In this document: positions 1-9,019 of the stretch, piece after piece
How positions within the stretch are numbered: position 1 is the stretch's first letter
Layout of the letters: every line of letters starts with the position of its first letter
Assembly: GCA_964441755.1 (NCBI GenBank)
Contig: CAYTVG010000002.1
Coordinates: forward strand, 186,001 to 250,000
Length of the DNA: 64,000 nt
Direction: 5' to 3'
Source: JAUMBM01 sp964441755
GTDB lineage: Bacteria; Bacteroidota; Bacteroidia; Chitinophagales; Saprospiraceae
Program-made: the position numbers and the translations under genes
Notes under the pieces: model-generated
Told to the model about the DNA's origin: nothing
What the model saw: only the letters and a program-made list of their open reading frames with translations
The model's database searches: none

Positions 1-2013
1 GTTCAGTTTTGGGATGCTGCCGGCAATCCACAGGAGTTGGTCAATCTGGAAGGCATGTCTGTACTTGGGCTTGCTTTCTCACCGGACGGAAGTCTGTTTG
101 CTACCGCTCAGGCTAGCCGCACCTTTTCCATCCGTAATCTTGAGGGTGTTGCTGTTAATAGCTGGGATATCGAGCCGGTTGCGATGGAAGAGGGTCAGGC
201 AGAGGAAGAATTTGAATTTCAACAATACGATGCTGCCTGGTCGCCGGATGGCCGGCAGATTGCTGTGGCGGGGGATTGTGGTATTGTAGGTGTCTATCAG
301 GCAGGCGGTGAGTTGCGCACAATGGAAACACCTATGGAGCCTTTCTACAGCACCGCCTGGTCGCCCGATGGCAAGCTGTTGGCTGCCGGGGGGCAAAGTA
401 CGGTCATGGTTTTTGATGCGGTTACGGGGCAGGTACTGAAGGTGCTGCCCCACAATGATTATGTGCGGGCTCTTAGCTGGTCACCCGACGGTACGACCTT
501 GGCTGCAGGTTCTGATGACAATTTTTGCTGGTTATGGAATGTGGCTTCAGGCCGGCAGTTGGCCAAACTGGCAGGGCATTCCGATTGGATACGGGCGCTG
601 GCCTGGTCACCTGATGGTAGCCGCCTCGCAACTGCCGGGGATGATTCCGCTGCTATTATTTTTGATGCCGGCAGCGGTCAGATAGTCCATGAACTTACTG
701 ATCATACAGACTATGTGCGGGATCTGGCCTGGTCGCCGGACGGACGTCAACTGGTGACCGTGAGCGATGACCAGACGGCCATTATTTGGAATGCCGACAG
801 TGGCGTTGCTGTTCGCCGCCTTACAGACAGACACCAGGCATGGATTATGTCAGTTGCCTGGAGCGGGGATGGCAGTACTTTGGCCACCGGGGATCTCGAT
901 GGGCAAATTCAGTTGTGGTCAGCCAATACTGGCGAGCCTGTGGGAAATTTTAGCCCCTCAACCGGAACGATTAGTTCCCTGAACTGGTCTCCCGATGGTA
1001 GTCAGCTATTGGTGGCTACTCCCGGCGAAAGGCTGCAGGTATTTGCTAAAGATGGTAGCCTTGTAATGGAGGTGGCTATCCCGGCTGAGAGCCGTTGTAT
1101 GACGGTAGACAAACTTAGTATTACCGGTCTTGACTGGAGCCGCGATGGGAAGGAGCTGGCCAGTGCAATGGGTGATGGTCGACTGCTTATCATTGCTGCC
1201 GATGGAGCGCAGCCGATTCGTGAAATAGATATACCTGCTGAATCGGTTTTCTATGCACTCGCCTGGTCTCCTGATGGACAACAATTGGCTTGTGCCGGTG
1301 AAAATCGGGCGGTCTTTATTGTTGATGCAAGCAGCGGTGAAATGCGTTCCAGCCTCAATCAGATAGATGTGCTCCGCGATCTGGCCTGGTCGCCGGATGC
1401 GCGTTTACTGGCTGCGGGTGGTGACAACAATGAGACTTGGGTCTGGGAAGTAGCCAACGGAAGGCTGGTTTACAAACTAACGGGACATACGGACTGGGTT
1501 CGGGCAGTAAGCTGGTCACCTGACGGAAGCTGGATTGCTACGGGTTCTGATGATGGCAGTATCCTTGTCTACAATGCCGGCACGGGTATGCAGGTTGCCA
1601 AACTGACCGCCCATACAGACTATGTACGGGATTTAGTGTGGTCGGCCGACGGCCGCAGATTACTGTCAGTGGCCGATGATCAGCAGTTGATCATCTGGTC
1701 AACACCCGCCTGGATCGAGGCTGGCCGCCTGAAGGCGCCTACGGATAGCTGGCTTATGTCGGTTGCTATGACGGAAGACGGGAGCCGTGTACTCACAGGC
1801 GATAGCAATGGCTGGGTAAGGCTTTGGGATATGACGACTTCCGCTGAGCTCCGCGCTTTTCCATTGGGCGGTAGCGAAAACAGTATACGGCATCTGCGTC
1901 TGCAGGCCGGTCAGCAGCAGTTTACTGCTGCTTTTGAAACATTTGACCTGCTCATCTGGAATTTTGAGGGGGGCGTAATGCAGAAAATACCGCTTGGCAA
2001 TCCCGGAGAATGA
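1..2013 (+). CDS. WD40-repeat protein, 5' end outside window
   Basis: The reading frame is open from base 1, so the N-terminus lies upstream; 670 residues are visible. About 15 WD40/beta-propeller repeats can be counted by their recurring (A/S)WSPDG core followed by a W or F strand about 25 residues later, enough for two seven-bladed propellers. The second half repeats the first in order: blades reading DYVRALSWSPDG, DWIRALAWSPDG and DYVRDLAWSPDG are matched by later blades VLRDLAWSPDA, DWVRAVSWSPDG and DYVRDLVWSADG. No enzymatic domain is visible. Such propellers are protein-interaction scaffolds, often fused to an N-terminal effector (kinase, caspase-like or TIR), so the missing 5' part decides its function. 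It converges on the S9 peptidase gene and ends at a shared terminator. Confidence 0.9.
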   Translation, partial: VQFWDAAGNPQELVNLEGMSVLGLAFSPDGSLFATAQASRTFSIRNLEGVAVNSWDIEPVAMEEGQAEEEFEFQQYDAAWSPDGRQIAVAGDCGIVGVYQAGGELRTMETPMEPFYSTAWSPDGKLLAAGGQSTVMVFDAVTGQVLKVLPHNDYVRALSWSPDGTTLAAGSDDNFCWLWNVASGRQLAKLAGHSDWIRALAWSPDGSRLATAGDDSAAIIFDAGSGQIVHELTDHTDYVRDLAWSPDGRQLVTVSDDQTAIIWNADSGVAVRRLTDRHQAWIMSVAWSGDGSTLATGDLDGQIQLWSANTGEPVGNFSPSTGTISSLNWSPDGSQLLVATPGERLQVFAKDGSLVMEVAIPAESRCMTVDKLSITGLDWSRDGKELASAMGDGRLLIIAADGAQPIREIDIPAESVFYALAWSPDGQQLACAGENRAVFIVDASSGEMRSSLNQIDVLRDLAWSPDARLLAAGGDNNETWVWEVANGRLVYKLTGHTDWVRAVSWSPDGSWIATGSDDGSILVYNAGTGMQVAKLTAHTDYVRDLVWSADGRRLLSVADDQQLIIWSTPAWIEAGRLKAPTDSWLMSVAMTEDGSRVLTGDSNGWVRLWDMTTSAELRAFPLGGSENSIRHLRLQAGQQQFTAAFETFDLLIWNFEGGVMQKIPLGNPGE

Positions 2014-2030
2014 CCTGATTCATAAAAAAA

Positions 2031-2060
2031 GCCGCAGGCAACACGCCTGCGGCTTTTTTT
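2031..2060. terminator. bidirectional intrinsic terminator
   Basis: A perfect 9-bp stem GCCGCAGGC/GCCTGCGGC with a 5-nt loop is flanked by an A-run on the left and a T-run on the right. It can therefore end both the WD40 gene (+) and the S9 peptidase gene (-). Confidence 0.9.
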
Positions 2061-2064
2061 ATGG

Positions 2065-4458
2065 CTATTGACGCTTTGGTTGTCTCAGGTGTTGCTCGAA
2101 TAATCCAAAGATGCGCTTATATTCATCGGCCCAGCTGGAAGATTCAATAAATCCGTGATCTTCAACCGGGTATACGGCCATTTCCCATTTGTCCTTACCG
2201 AGTTCTATCAGCCGCTGGGCAAGGCGTACGACGTCCTGGTAGTGTACGTTTACATCGACCATACCGTGAAGGATGAGCAGCGGCTTAGTAAGCCCTTCAG
2301 CATGGTAAATAGGGGATGAGCGGCGATAAGCCAGGCTATCCTGTACGGGCGTGTTGAGTATGTTGGCCGTATAAGGGTGGTTGTAATGAGCCCAGTCAGT
2401 GACTGCCCGCAGGGCTGCCCCGCAGGCGAAGGTATTGGGCTCGGTAAATAAAGCCATAAGGGTGATGAAACCACCATAGCTGCCGCCGTAAATACCAATG
2501 CGCTCCGGATCAACGGCATACTTGTCAGCCAAAAATTTGGCGCCGTCGATGTGGTCAGATAAATCTTTGCCACCCATGTGCCGGTAGATGGCCGTGCGCC
2601 AGTCGCGACCGTAACCGGCGCTGGCACGATAATCAATATCCAGAACAGTATATCCACGATCAGCGAGCAGATTGTGGAACATATACTCCCGATAATAGGT
2701 ACTCCACCAGTGGTGTACGTTTTGCAGATAGCCGGCACCATGTACAAAAATAACAGCAGGCCCTCCTCGCTGTGGGCGTTTGGGCCGATACAGGCGGGCG
2801 GGGACACTGGCACCATCACGGGCGGTGAAATATACAATTTCGGGCTTTCGCCAGGGATAGGCGCTAAATGCAGCTGTCTGGCTGCCGGTCAGCTTTCGGG
2901 CATCGGCACCCGGCTTATTATCCTGGACAAATAGCTCCCAAGGGGTATTGCTGCTGCTGTAGCGAATGGCCAACTTTGTCTGGTCCGGCGACAGGATTAC
3001 CTGATGGGCACCGGTACCCTGTGTGATGCGGGTCAGCAATCCCCCCAGCACCGGCAGATGGTAAAAATGCTGCTCGTGAGGACCTTCAGCGTTGGCTGTC
3101 AGATAAAAGGTATCACCACTAAGGCTGAGGTTTACTTCCAGTACTTCCCATTGACCGCTGGTGAGCTGACGGATACCTCCGTTTTCGAGATCAGCAAGGT
3201 ATAAGTGGCTGTAGCCACTTTTTTCAGACTGAAAATAAAGATGGCGGCCGTCAGGCAGCCAGCCGATGGTGCCGGCCGTGTTAAGCCAACCCTCGATGCC
3301 GGGACCGCCAATCCAGGCTTCATCATGCTGGTGGTCAATAACGGTAAGGGCAAAGTTGGCCGTATCCAGACTGACGATCCAGCGGTCTTTGTTGTCCAGT
3401 GATCGTATGACGAGCGCTGCCCGGCTGCCGTCGGCATTCCAGAAAGGGCCATGGAAGATGACAGGCTTGGGCTGCTCGTACTGGTGCTGCCAGCTACTGT
3501 CGCCAAGGTGGTAGTCAGCCAAAAAAGAGGGCTTCTCGTAAATGCCTGGCAGCAGCTTGAGGTCGGGTTGAAATATTGTATCCTTTCCGACGTGGTAGAG
3601 GAATAATTGGTAGTTTTCTTCCTGGGTACCTACTTTAGGCCTTGTACTGAGGATGTCGGCATAGCCACTGCTGTTGACATACTCTGTCACTCGCGTGCGG
3701 TTGGCACCGCTGTTGCTGCTGCTGAGCCGCCAGGCGAAGCATTGCATATCGGGACTGCCCAACACGTAATCGAGGCGTTGGTTGCGGTAACGGAAGCTTG
3801 CAGGTCTGGCAGGTCGCAGCGCTTCGCGCATTTTGGAAAGAGAATCTTCGCGTGCCTGTCGAAGGCGCAGTACCTCAAAGAGTTGCATTTGGTCGTCCTG
3901 TAACCAGCTCCTGGCTGCTGAGGACGATGATGATTCGGTACTGCCATCTGCTTCTCTGCCGATGTTGGTGAGTTGTCGGAGGGCGCCGGTTTCCAGCGTT
4001 AGCGCATATAGATTGTCGCCCCGACGGAATATCAGTTGTCGTCCATCAGCCGAGAAAATGGGGTTGCTCTCCTCCTCCACAGTCTGGCTGATTTGCACGT
4101 CCTGATTGTTGCGCAAGTCTCTGATAAACAAATCGCCAAATTTGGCATATGCCATCTTGCTGCGATCGCGGTTGTAATAACCATCACTAAACTCCTGCCA
4201 AATCTCTTCAGAACCTGCCGGTACGGGTGCCGCCGGCAGTTTGTTTACGTCAACTACATAGGTCTTTCGGCTGTTACCCAAAGTGGGGTTCCAGCTGAAC
4301 AGGATTCGCTCGCTGTCAAAGGTCCAGCGAACTTCTTCAGGGGAGAAGCCTGTGTAATATTCACCCTGCATGATCTGATCAATGCTGAGCGTAGTGGTTG
4401 ATTGCGCCGACAGGCAATAAGTTGTGAAAAGAAGAGGGATGACAAACAGTAAAGGCAT
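2065..4458 (-). CDS. S9 family serine peptidase (dipeptidyl peptidase IV-like)
   Basis: A 797-residue exported prolyl-oligopeptidase-family enzyme. A signal peptide (about residues 1-18, ending in SAQ) directs it to the periplasm. Residues about 25-540 form the DPP IV-type N-terminal beta-propeller, and the C-terminal 250 residues the alpha/beta hydrolase. The catalytic triad is visible: Ser660 in GGSYGG, Asp735 in HGMVDVNVH and His768 in VEDHGF. Length and architecture are normal for Bacteroidota S9B/S9C peptidases, which release dipeptides or short peptides from oligopeptides for nutrition. It starts 42 bp from the divergent SDR gene and shares a terminator with the WD40 gene. The subfamily (DPP IV versus acylaminoacyl peptidase) cannot be fixed by eye. 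Confidence 0.93.
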   Translation of the reverse strand: MPLLFVIPLLFTTYCLSAQSTTTLSIDQIMQGEYYTGFSPEEVRWTFDSERILFSWNPTLGNSRKTYVVDVNKLPAAPVPAGSEEIWQEFSDGYYNRDRSKMAYAKFGDLFIRDLRNNQDVQISQTVEEESNPIFSADGRQLIFRRGDNLYALTLETGALRQLTNIGREADGSTESSSSSAARSWLQDDQMQLFEVLRLRQAREDSLSKMREALRPARPASFRYRNQRLDYVLGSPDMQCFAWRLSSSNSGANRTRVTEYVNSSGYADILSTRPKVGTQEENYQLFLYHVGKDTIFQPDLKLLPGIYEKPSFLADYHLGDSSWQHQYEQPKPVIFHGPFWNADGSRAALVIRSLDNKDRWIVSLDTANFALTVIDHQHDEAWIGGPGIEGWLNTAGTIGWLPDGRHLYFQSEKSGYSHLYLADLENGGIRQLTSGQWEVLEVNLSLSGDTFYLTANAEGPHEQHFYHLPVLGGLLTRITQGTGAHQVILSPDQTKLAIRYSSSNTPWELFVQDNKPGADARKLTGSQTAAFSAYPWRKPEIVYFTARDGASVPARLYRPKRPQRGGPAVIFVHGAGYLQNVHHWWSTYYREYMFHNLLADRGYTVLDIDYRASAGYGRDWRTAIYRHMGGKDLSDHIDGAKFLADKYAVDPERIGIYGGSYGGFITLMALFTEPNTFACGAALRAVTDWAHYNHPYTANILNTPVQDSLAYRRSSPIYHAEGLTKPLLILHGMVDVNVHYQDVVRLAQRLIELGKDKWEMAVYPVEDHGFIESSSWADEYKRIFGLFEQHLRQPKRQ

Positions 4459-4500
4459 TGAAGTATATCGTTTGGGGCTAAATTAGGCTAACTTTAGCAG
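4459..4500. promoter_or_regulatory. compact divergent promoter region
   Basis: Only 42 bp separate two divergent start codons. On the + strand TAACTTTA (4489-4496) matches the Bacteroidota -7 consensus TAnnTTTG except for the last base and lies 4 nt before the ATG at 4501. On the - strand a weaker TAATTTAG box faces the S9 peptidase gene. Transcription from the + box would give an mRNA with almost no leader. Confidence 0.5.
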
Positions 4501-5328
4501 ATGGAGATAAAAAATCAACGAAATACTGCCTACCTGACGGTTTTTGGCTGTGGATGGCTGGGATTTCCACTGGCAGCACGCGTGGCAGCGCGTGGAGAAC
4601 GGGTACATGGCAGCACAACGACAGCAGCTAAGTTGGACGTGCTGGCGCGGTCAGGTATAGATCCTTTTCTGTTGTCTTTGGGTATGCCGGGCGACTGGCC
4701 GCGGTTTTTGGGCTCGGGCCGAATACTGGTTTGTATGCCTTTCAACAGCAGGCATAAAGAACTGCTACCTGCTTTACAGGCTTTTGTTAGGCAGATTGAC
4801 CCGGAGGCCGTGGAGAAAGTAATCTACACTTCCAGCACAGGGGTGTATGGACAGCAGCAGGGATTTATTGATGATGGTGCTCCGACGGATAAATTGGACG
4901 AAAATGCTCGTGTACTGGTAGCTGCAGAGGATATTTTTTTATCGCACCTGGCAGAAAAAGTTACTATACTGAGACTCTCTGGTCTGGCTGGCCCCGGCCG
5001 CCACCCCGGGCGCTGGCTGGCTGGCCGCCAGCAGCTGCCTGGTGGCGCTGATCCTGTCAATTTGGTACACCTTATTGATGTGCTGGCCATTATTGATGAA
5101 CTCTTTACCCGGCCCGGCCCGGGCGGTGTATACAATGTATCAGCACCACAGCACCCTGCGCGGCAGGATTTTTACCCTTTTGCCGCCGAACAGCTCGGGC
5201 TGCAAGCTCCCGTTTTTGACCTTTCACAACCAGGCGGGGAGGGGAAACTGATCCTTTGCAGCGGTATCCACAATGAACTTGGCTACTCCTTTCAGTTTCC
5301 CGACCCCTTTGGATTTGTGTATGCGTAG
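4501..5328 (+). CDS. NAD(P)-dependent epimerase/SDR-like protein (YeeZ-like)
   Basis: A 275-residue Rossmann-fold protein of the extended SDR/NAD-dependent epimerase group. The dinucleotide-binding glycine motif is GCGWLG at residues 16-21. A TSSTGVYG segment near residue 110 is the usual active-site strand, but the canonical YxxxK pair is not obvious, as in YeeZ-type proteins whose substrate is unknown. The start ATG is the only one close to the -7 box. The gene converges on the FG-GAP/ASPIC gene with only 5 bp between the stop codons and no room for a hairpin, so the two transcripts probably overlap at their 3' ends. The reaction cannot be assigned. Confidence 0.8.
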   Translation: MEIKNQRNTAYLTVFGCGWLGFPLAARVAARGERVHGSTTTAAKLDVLARSGIDPFLLSLGMPGDWPRFLGSGRILVCMPFNSRHKELLPALQAFVRQIDPEAVEKVIYTSSTGVYGQQQGFIDDGAPTDKLDENARVLVAAEDIFLSHLAEKVTILRLSGLAGPGRHPGRWLAGRQQLPGGADPVNLVHLIDVLAIIDELFTRPGPGGVYNVSAPQHPARQDFYPFAAEQLGLQAPVFDLSQPGGEGKLILCSGIHNELGYSFQFPDPFGFVYA

Positions 5329-5333
5329 GCAGT

Positions 5334-8159
5334 TTACAGTTTAATGATTTTATACCATTGCCTTTGGCCATACAATACAGTACGCAGCCAGTAGATACCG
5401 GCCGGGTAGGAGCTGATATCCATAAGACCATCTTGGGAAGGCGTTATTTGTGCCAATACCTGCCCGGTAGCGCTGATGATAGTCAATTCCATTGCCGCTG
5501 CTGCACCGCTGTTGTTTGCTAGGCGAATAATGCCAGTGGTGGGATTGGGGAAAATCGTGATTTCCTCGCTTGGGTTTTGCTCTTTGTCGGCCACGATGGT
5601 TATGGGAAAAGCAGCTCGCTCGCTGACGCATTCCTCGTCGGGCAGTTCTATAGTCCAGTCGTAGAAGTAGTAATAGCGGTCGGCACCCAAAGTTGTCGAT
5701 TTGAGGGAGACAATGCCATCGATGTTGTAAGGGAAAGTAACATTGCTGTCCGAACGACGCAGGCGGGGGCTTACATAGCCGAAAACAGTTGTATTGTGCG
5801 TTTGATCGGTCGTAAGTACCAGATTATTGCCTTGCGGAATGGGCATATCGAGGGTGAGAACATGTGTGCCTACGGGAATAAAGACGGATTGTGAGTCCAG
5901 CAGTACATTCTGGGCATCGCGCAACTCGATAATGCGATAACCCTCCCGGTCAGTATACACCTTTACAGTATTGAGCGTAAAGGGCTGGTAGGCGTCAAAG
6001 ATGATACCACCATTGAACTGATTACCACTAAAGTTGGAACCTGTATGGTCGATCTGTCCAACTTGTGCGCTACCGCCGTCAAAGATGATACGTGCGTCGG
6101 CATAAATGGTGAAAGTGGGATCTGACCACGGAATGGTTAGTTGTTGGCCGCTACCTAGTAAGATGTTGCCTTCCGGGTCTTCGTACCATTGGATGTTTTG
6201 CCCCTCTGCAGTCAGTATGACAGTATCTCCGGCAGATGGCTGCACATTTATCAGATTGGGTTGGGGGATGCTAATCACGTCAATGACAACAGCCGCCGCG
6301 CTGAACTCACGACACTGACCGGGCACGGTGACGGTATATGTACCGCTACTGTTAATTTCAACGGACTGTTCCGTGCTGCCGTCCGACCACAGATATGCAG
6401 TCGAGGGGGAAGCAGTGAGCAGTACGGAGCCGCCGCTGCAGAAAATGGTATCACCTGTGATTTGTATGGTAGGCGTTTCATCTGGATCGACAACTACCTG
6501 TATTACCTGTGACAAGCTGGCACAACCGCTTCCGTTGGTGACGGACACCTGATAAGTACCTTGGGTAGTTACGGAGACAGAAGCGGTGTTTTCACCCGTA
6601 TTCCACTGATAAGAATACCCCTCTGGCGCAGTGATTTCGAGTGTATCACCCGTGCACATGGTCGTAGGACCGCTTAGGCTGAGGTTGGAAGGAGGAGAAA
6701 TGCAGGTGTTTTCGATGACATTGATAAACTGGTCGGCCTCGAGATTCGTATAGGAATCAATGACTCCGCTTGGCCAGCGAATGATTAGCGAGTCGGCAAG
6801 TTGGTGCTGGCCCATTCCAAAATGCTGTTGCAGGCTATTGGTGATTCCATAGCTTTCGCCGGCGCGCAGCTCGCGAATTTGAACCCCCCAAGGGCCATAA
6901 AGCTCCAGCCTGGCGCCCACGCCGCTACGATTACTGCTGACCCCTTGCAGACTTACGTTTAGAAAGTGGTTTTCACCACCATCGTTGAGCCACAGGACGT
7001 CATCAATGTTGGAAGGTGTCGTATAAATTTGTGCATAGCCGGCGTAGATGTCCAGATAGCCGTCGTGGTTGAGATCGCCAACCGCAAAGGATTCCACCTG
7101 ATTATTGTTGAAAAGACCTGATACGCTGGAGAATGTGAGATCACCGTTGTTGAGGTAAAGATAATGACGGGTACCACTGACAAGGATATCAACAAAACCA
7201 TCGTTGTTGAAATCCCGCATAATGCCTTGAATGGGCAGTCCTTGTACAACAATGCCGGAGGACGCAGTAATATCTGTAAACACACCCTGTCCGTCATTGA
7301 TAAGCAGTTGGCTTGGAACATCGTGATTGGTAATGAAGCAGTCCATATCACCATCGTTGTCAATATCGCCGAAATCAGCAGTCCACGACTGGGCACCAAT
7401 TTTCAGGTTAGCTTCTGCCGCGCGTTCAGAAAACTGCCCGTTGCCATTGTTGATGTAGAGCGTATTGATCCTGCGTGGATCCTGAGGATTATTAACCCCT
7501 TGCCGGCATTTGGCAATGTAGAGATCGATATCGCCGTCGTTGTCAATATCAGTCCACACACTGCCGTAATTGCCGGAGTTATCGGAGGCAGGTACGGTGG
7601 CCATATCGATCCAATCATCAGCCGTGATAAAATTACCTTGTCCGTCATTGGCCCAGATACGGCTTTCGGCATCGTCATGGCAGGAAAAAAAATCCAGCCA
7701 GCCATCGTTGTTTATATCCACGAGATTGGTCCCCTGTACGAAGAGTCCGGCTCCCGGCAGCAATGAAGAAGTGTAGCCGCTGCCGCTGGCGTTACCCTTC
7801 CAAAGCTTAACACCATCGTAGCTGCCGCCATGGAGAACATCCCCAATACCATTGTTGTCCACATCTGCTACACAGATACTCCATTGCGCCTGCCCACCGC
7901 CCAAGCTAAAAATTTGGCTGGTGAAAGGTCCTCCGTCAAAGGACTGCCAGTCAATGGTGAGTTGCCTTGCTTGTCCCAGCCGCACCAAATCGTCCAGGCC
8001 GTCACCATTCATATCGGATACAGCAATGGCTACACCGCTTCGGAAGCTGGCGGCAGGAAGCTTATAGTTTCCATTAGAAAAGCTGACCTGCTGCCCGTAG
8101 GAGGCAGATAAACAAAAAATCAGGGGTAGCATACCTAGCAAGCGGTAGTAGTATTTCAT
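5334..8159 (-). CDS. FG-GAP/ASPIC-UnbV repeat protein with T9SS sorting domain
   Basis: A 941-residue secreted protein. A signal peptide (about 1-22, ending ASYGQ) is followed by seven FG-GAP/VCBS-type loops with Ca-binding DxNxDGxxD signatures (for example DMNGDGLDD, DIDNDGDID, DFNNDGFVD), about residues 45-400, predicted to form a seven-bladed propeller. An ASPIC/UnbV domain follows (about 405-480; IIRWPSG core). Next come two Ig-like/PKD-type modules (YQWNTGE, YLWSDGS) and a beta-sandwich. The last about 80 residues are a type A T9SS sorting domain (FPNPTTG, ending WYKIIKL). Family knowledge says such proteins are exported by T9SS and anchored or released at the surface, with roles in adhesion or carbohydrate binding. 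No catalytic site is evident. Confidence 0.92.
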   Translation of the reverse strand: MKYYYRLLGMLPLIFCLSASYGQQVSFSNGNYKLPAASFRSGVAIAVSDMNGDGLDDLVRLGQARQLTIDWQSFDGGPFTSQIFSLGGGQAQWSICVADVDNNGIGDVLHGGSYDGVKLWKGNASGSGYTSSLLPGAGLFVQGTNLVDINNDGWLDFFSCHDDAESRIWANDGQGNFITADDWIDMATVPASDNSGNYGSVWTDIDNDGDIDLYIAKCRQGVNNPQDPRRINTLYINNGNGQFSERAAEANLKIGAQSWTADFGDIDNDGDMDCFITNHDVPSQLLINDGQGVFTDITASSGIVVQGLPIQGIMRDFNNDGFVDILVSGTRHYLYLNNGDLTFSSVSGLFNNNQVESFAVGDLNHDGYLDIYAGYAQIYTTPSNIDDVLWLNDGGENHFLNVSLQGVSSNRSGVGARLELYGPWGVQIRELRAGESYGITNSLQQHFGMGQHQLADSLIIRWPSGVIDSYTNLEADQFINVIENTCISPPSNLSLSGPTTMCTGDTLEITAPEGYSYQWNTGENTASVSVTTQGTYQVSVTNGSGCASLSQVIQVVVDPDETPTIQITGDTIFCSGGSVLLTASPSTAYLWSDGSTEQSVEINSSGTYTVTVPGQCREFSAAAVVIDVISIPQPNLINVQPSAGDTVILTAEGQNIQWYEDPEGNILLGSGQQLTIPWSDPTFTIYADARIIFDGGSAQVGQIDHTGSNFSGNQFNGGIIFDAYQPFTLNTVKVYTDREGYRIIELRDAQNVLLDSQSVFIPVGTHVLTLDMPIPQGNNLVLTTDQTHNTTVFGYVSPRLRRSDSNVTFPYNIDGIVSLKSTTLGADRYYYFYDWTIELPDEECVSERAAFPITIVADKEQNPSEEITIFPNPTTGIIRLANNSGAAAAMELTIISATGQVLAQITPSQDGLMDISSYPAGIYWLRTVLYGQRQWYKIIKL

Positions 8160-8255
8160 ATCAAGCGAATGCGTTTGATGATAAAGATTATTTTTGAATA
8201 ATAGCCGGTGATGGATGAAGGCCTCTCCGGTATTTAGCGGAAAGGAGCCTCAACG

Positions 8256-8332
8256 GAGCATGTTCGGGATTTTCCCGGGGACAAAATGAATTCGTTTTGT
8301 TCCGGGTGAGATAGATTCGTACACGCTCTAAG
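8256..8332. repeat. palindromic dispersed repeat, copy A
   Basis: An imperfect palindrome of about 75 bp. The outer arms are GAGCATGT and ACACGCTC, and the inner arms CCCGGGGACAAAA and TTTTGTTCCGGG surround a GAATTC centre. The right border CGCTCTAAG and the left arm TGTTCGGGATTTTC recur at 33726-33753, and the border and GGGATTTT core recur at 63893-63946. It resembles a REP-type element. It is not an obvious terminator because it lies upstream of both flanking genes. Confidence 0.7.
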
Positions 8333-8575
8333 AGGCTAAGCTAAGCACAATTGGACGTATGTTGGCGGTGAGGTGCAAAAAAGTAAGCTGGCTGTCAATA
8401 TATGTTGGATTATTAAGGATACCTGGATAGCATGCATTGCCGCACCGCCATGACCATTTATCCTCCCGACTGGTCTTCATTTGGTCAGGTATTTACTACT
8501 ATATGATTATTGATTTAATGTATTGTAGACAAAAAAAACTGACTTTTGCAACCTCCGTATTATAGATAATTGTGT

Positions 8576-8583
8576 TATCTTTG
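8576..8583 (+). promoter_or_regulatory. -7 promoter box TATCTTTG
   Basis: An exact match to the Bacteroidota -7 consensus TAnnTTTG in gene-free DNA, facing the 14-repeat protein 437 bp downstream. No clear -33 TTG lies at 18-20 bp spacing. It could start a long-leader mRNA or a separate RNA. Confidence 0.4.
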
Positions 8584-9019
8584 TCGATATGAAGCCCAGT
8601 AATGTACTAAGGTAGCTTTTTCGAATGGCGTACAATTTACTTGCCAAAAATGGTGTTGCAAATCATGTGCTCTATTGCGTGTATATGCTTGTTAAAAGGG
8701 TGTTTCGCTGTTAGGCTGCTGTGAAATAGGCATAAGTTTGCTTAACTACGGGTAGCTTCATCACACGGGTATTTCGGAACACATCCTCTGCCATCATAGT
8801 GGCGGATTATTTTGGCAGGTTAAGCGATCTTCGTCAGGTATACCTGGTTCAGTCAGCGGCTCGTGTGTCATCCCTGTATTTCGTTTGACTGTTGTATAGG
8901 TAATCTTTTCCCCCCTCCCGATTGCCGATTCGTGTTTTCTGAAAGCGCTGTGTGTAGGCTGCATACGTTGTATGTTAGCTACTACTCAGGCTATTTATTA
9001 ATTTTACAATCTTACTTGT

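Larger units (their letters stand above)
8160..9019. other. 860-bp gene-free interval
   Basis: The interval lies between two divergent surface-protein genes and holds no convincing coding frame. It contains a large palindromic repeat (8256-8332) and a -7-like box (8576-8583), followed by about 430 bp with no clear function before the ATG at 9020. A long 5' leader or a small RNA is possible; no riboswitch class is recognised. Confidence 0.7.

Noticed and set aside
7164..7766. Open frame of 200 codons antisense to the FG-GAP repeats
   Set aside because: It follows the periodicity of the Asp/Asn-rich calcium loops on the other strand, which explains its length.
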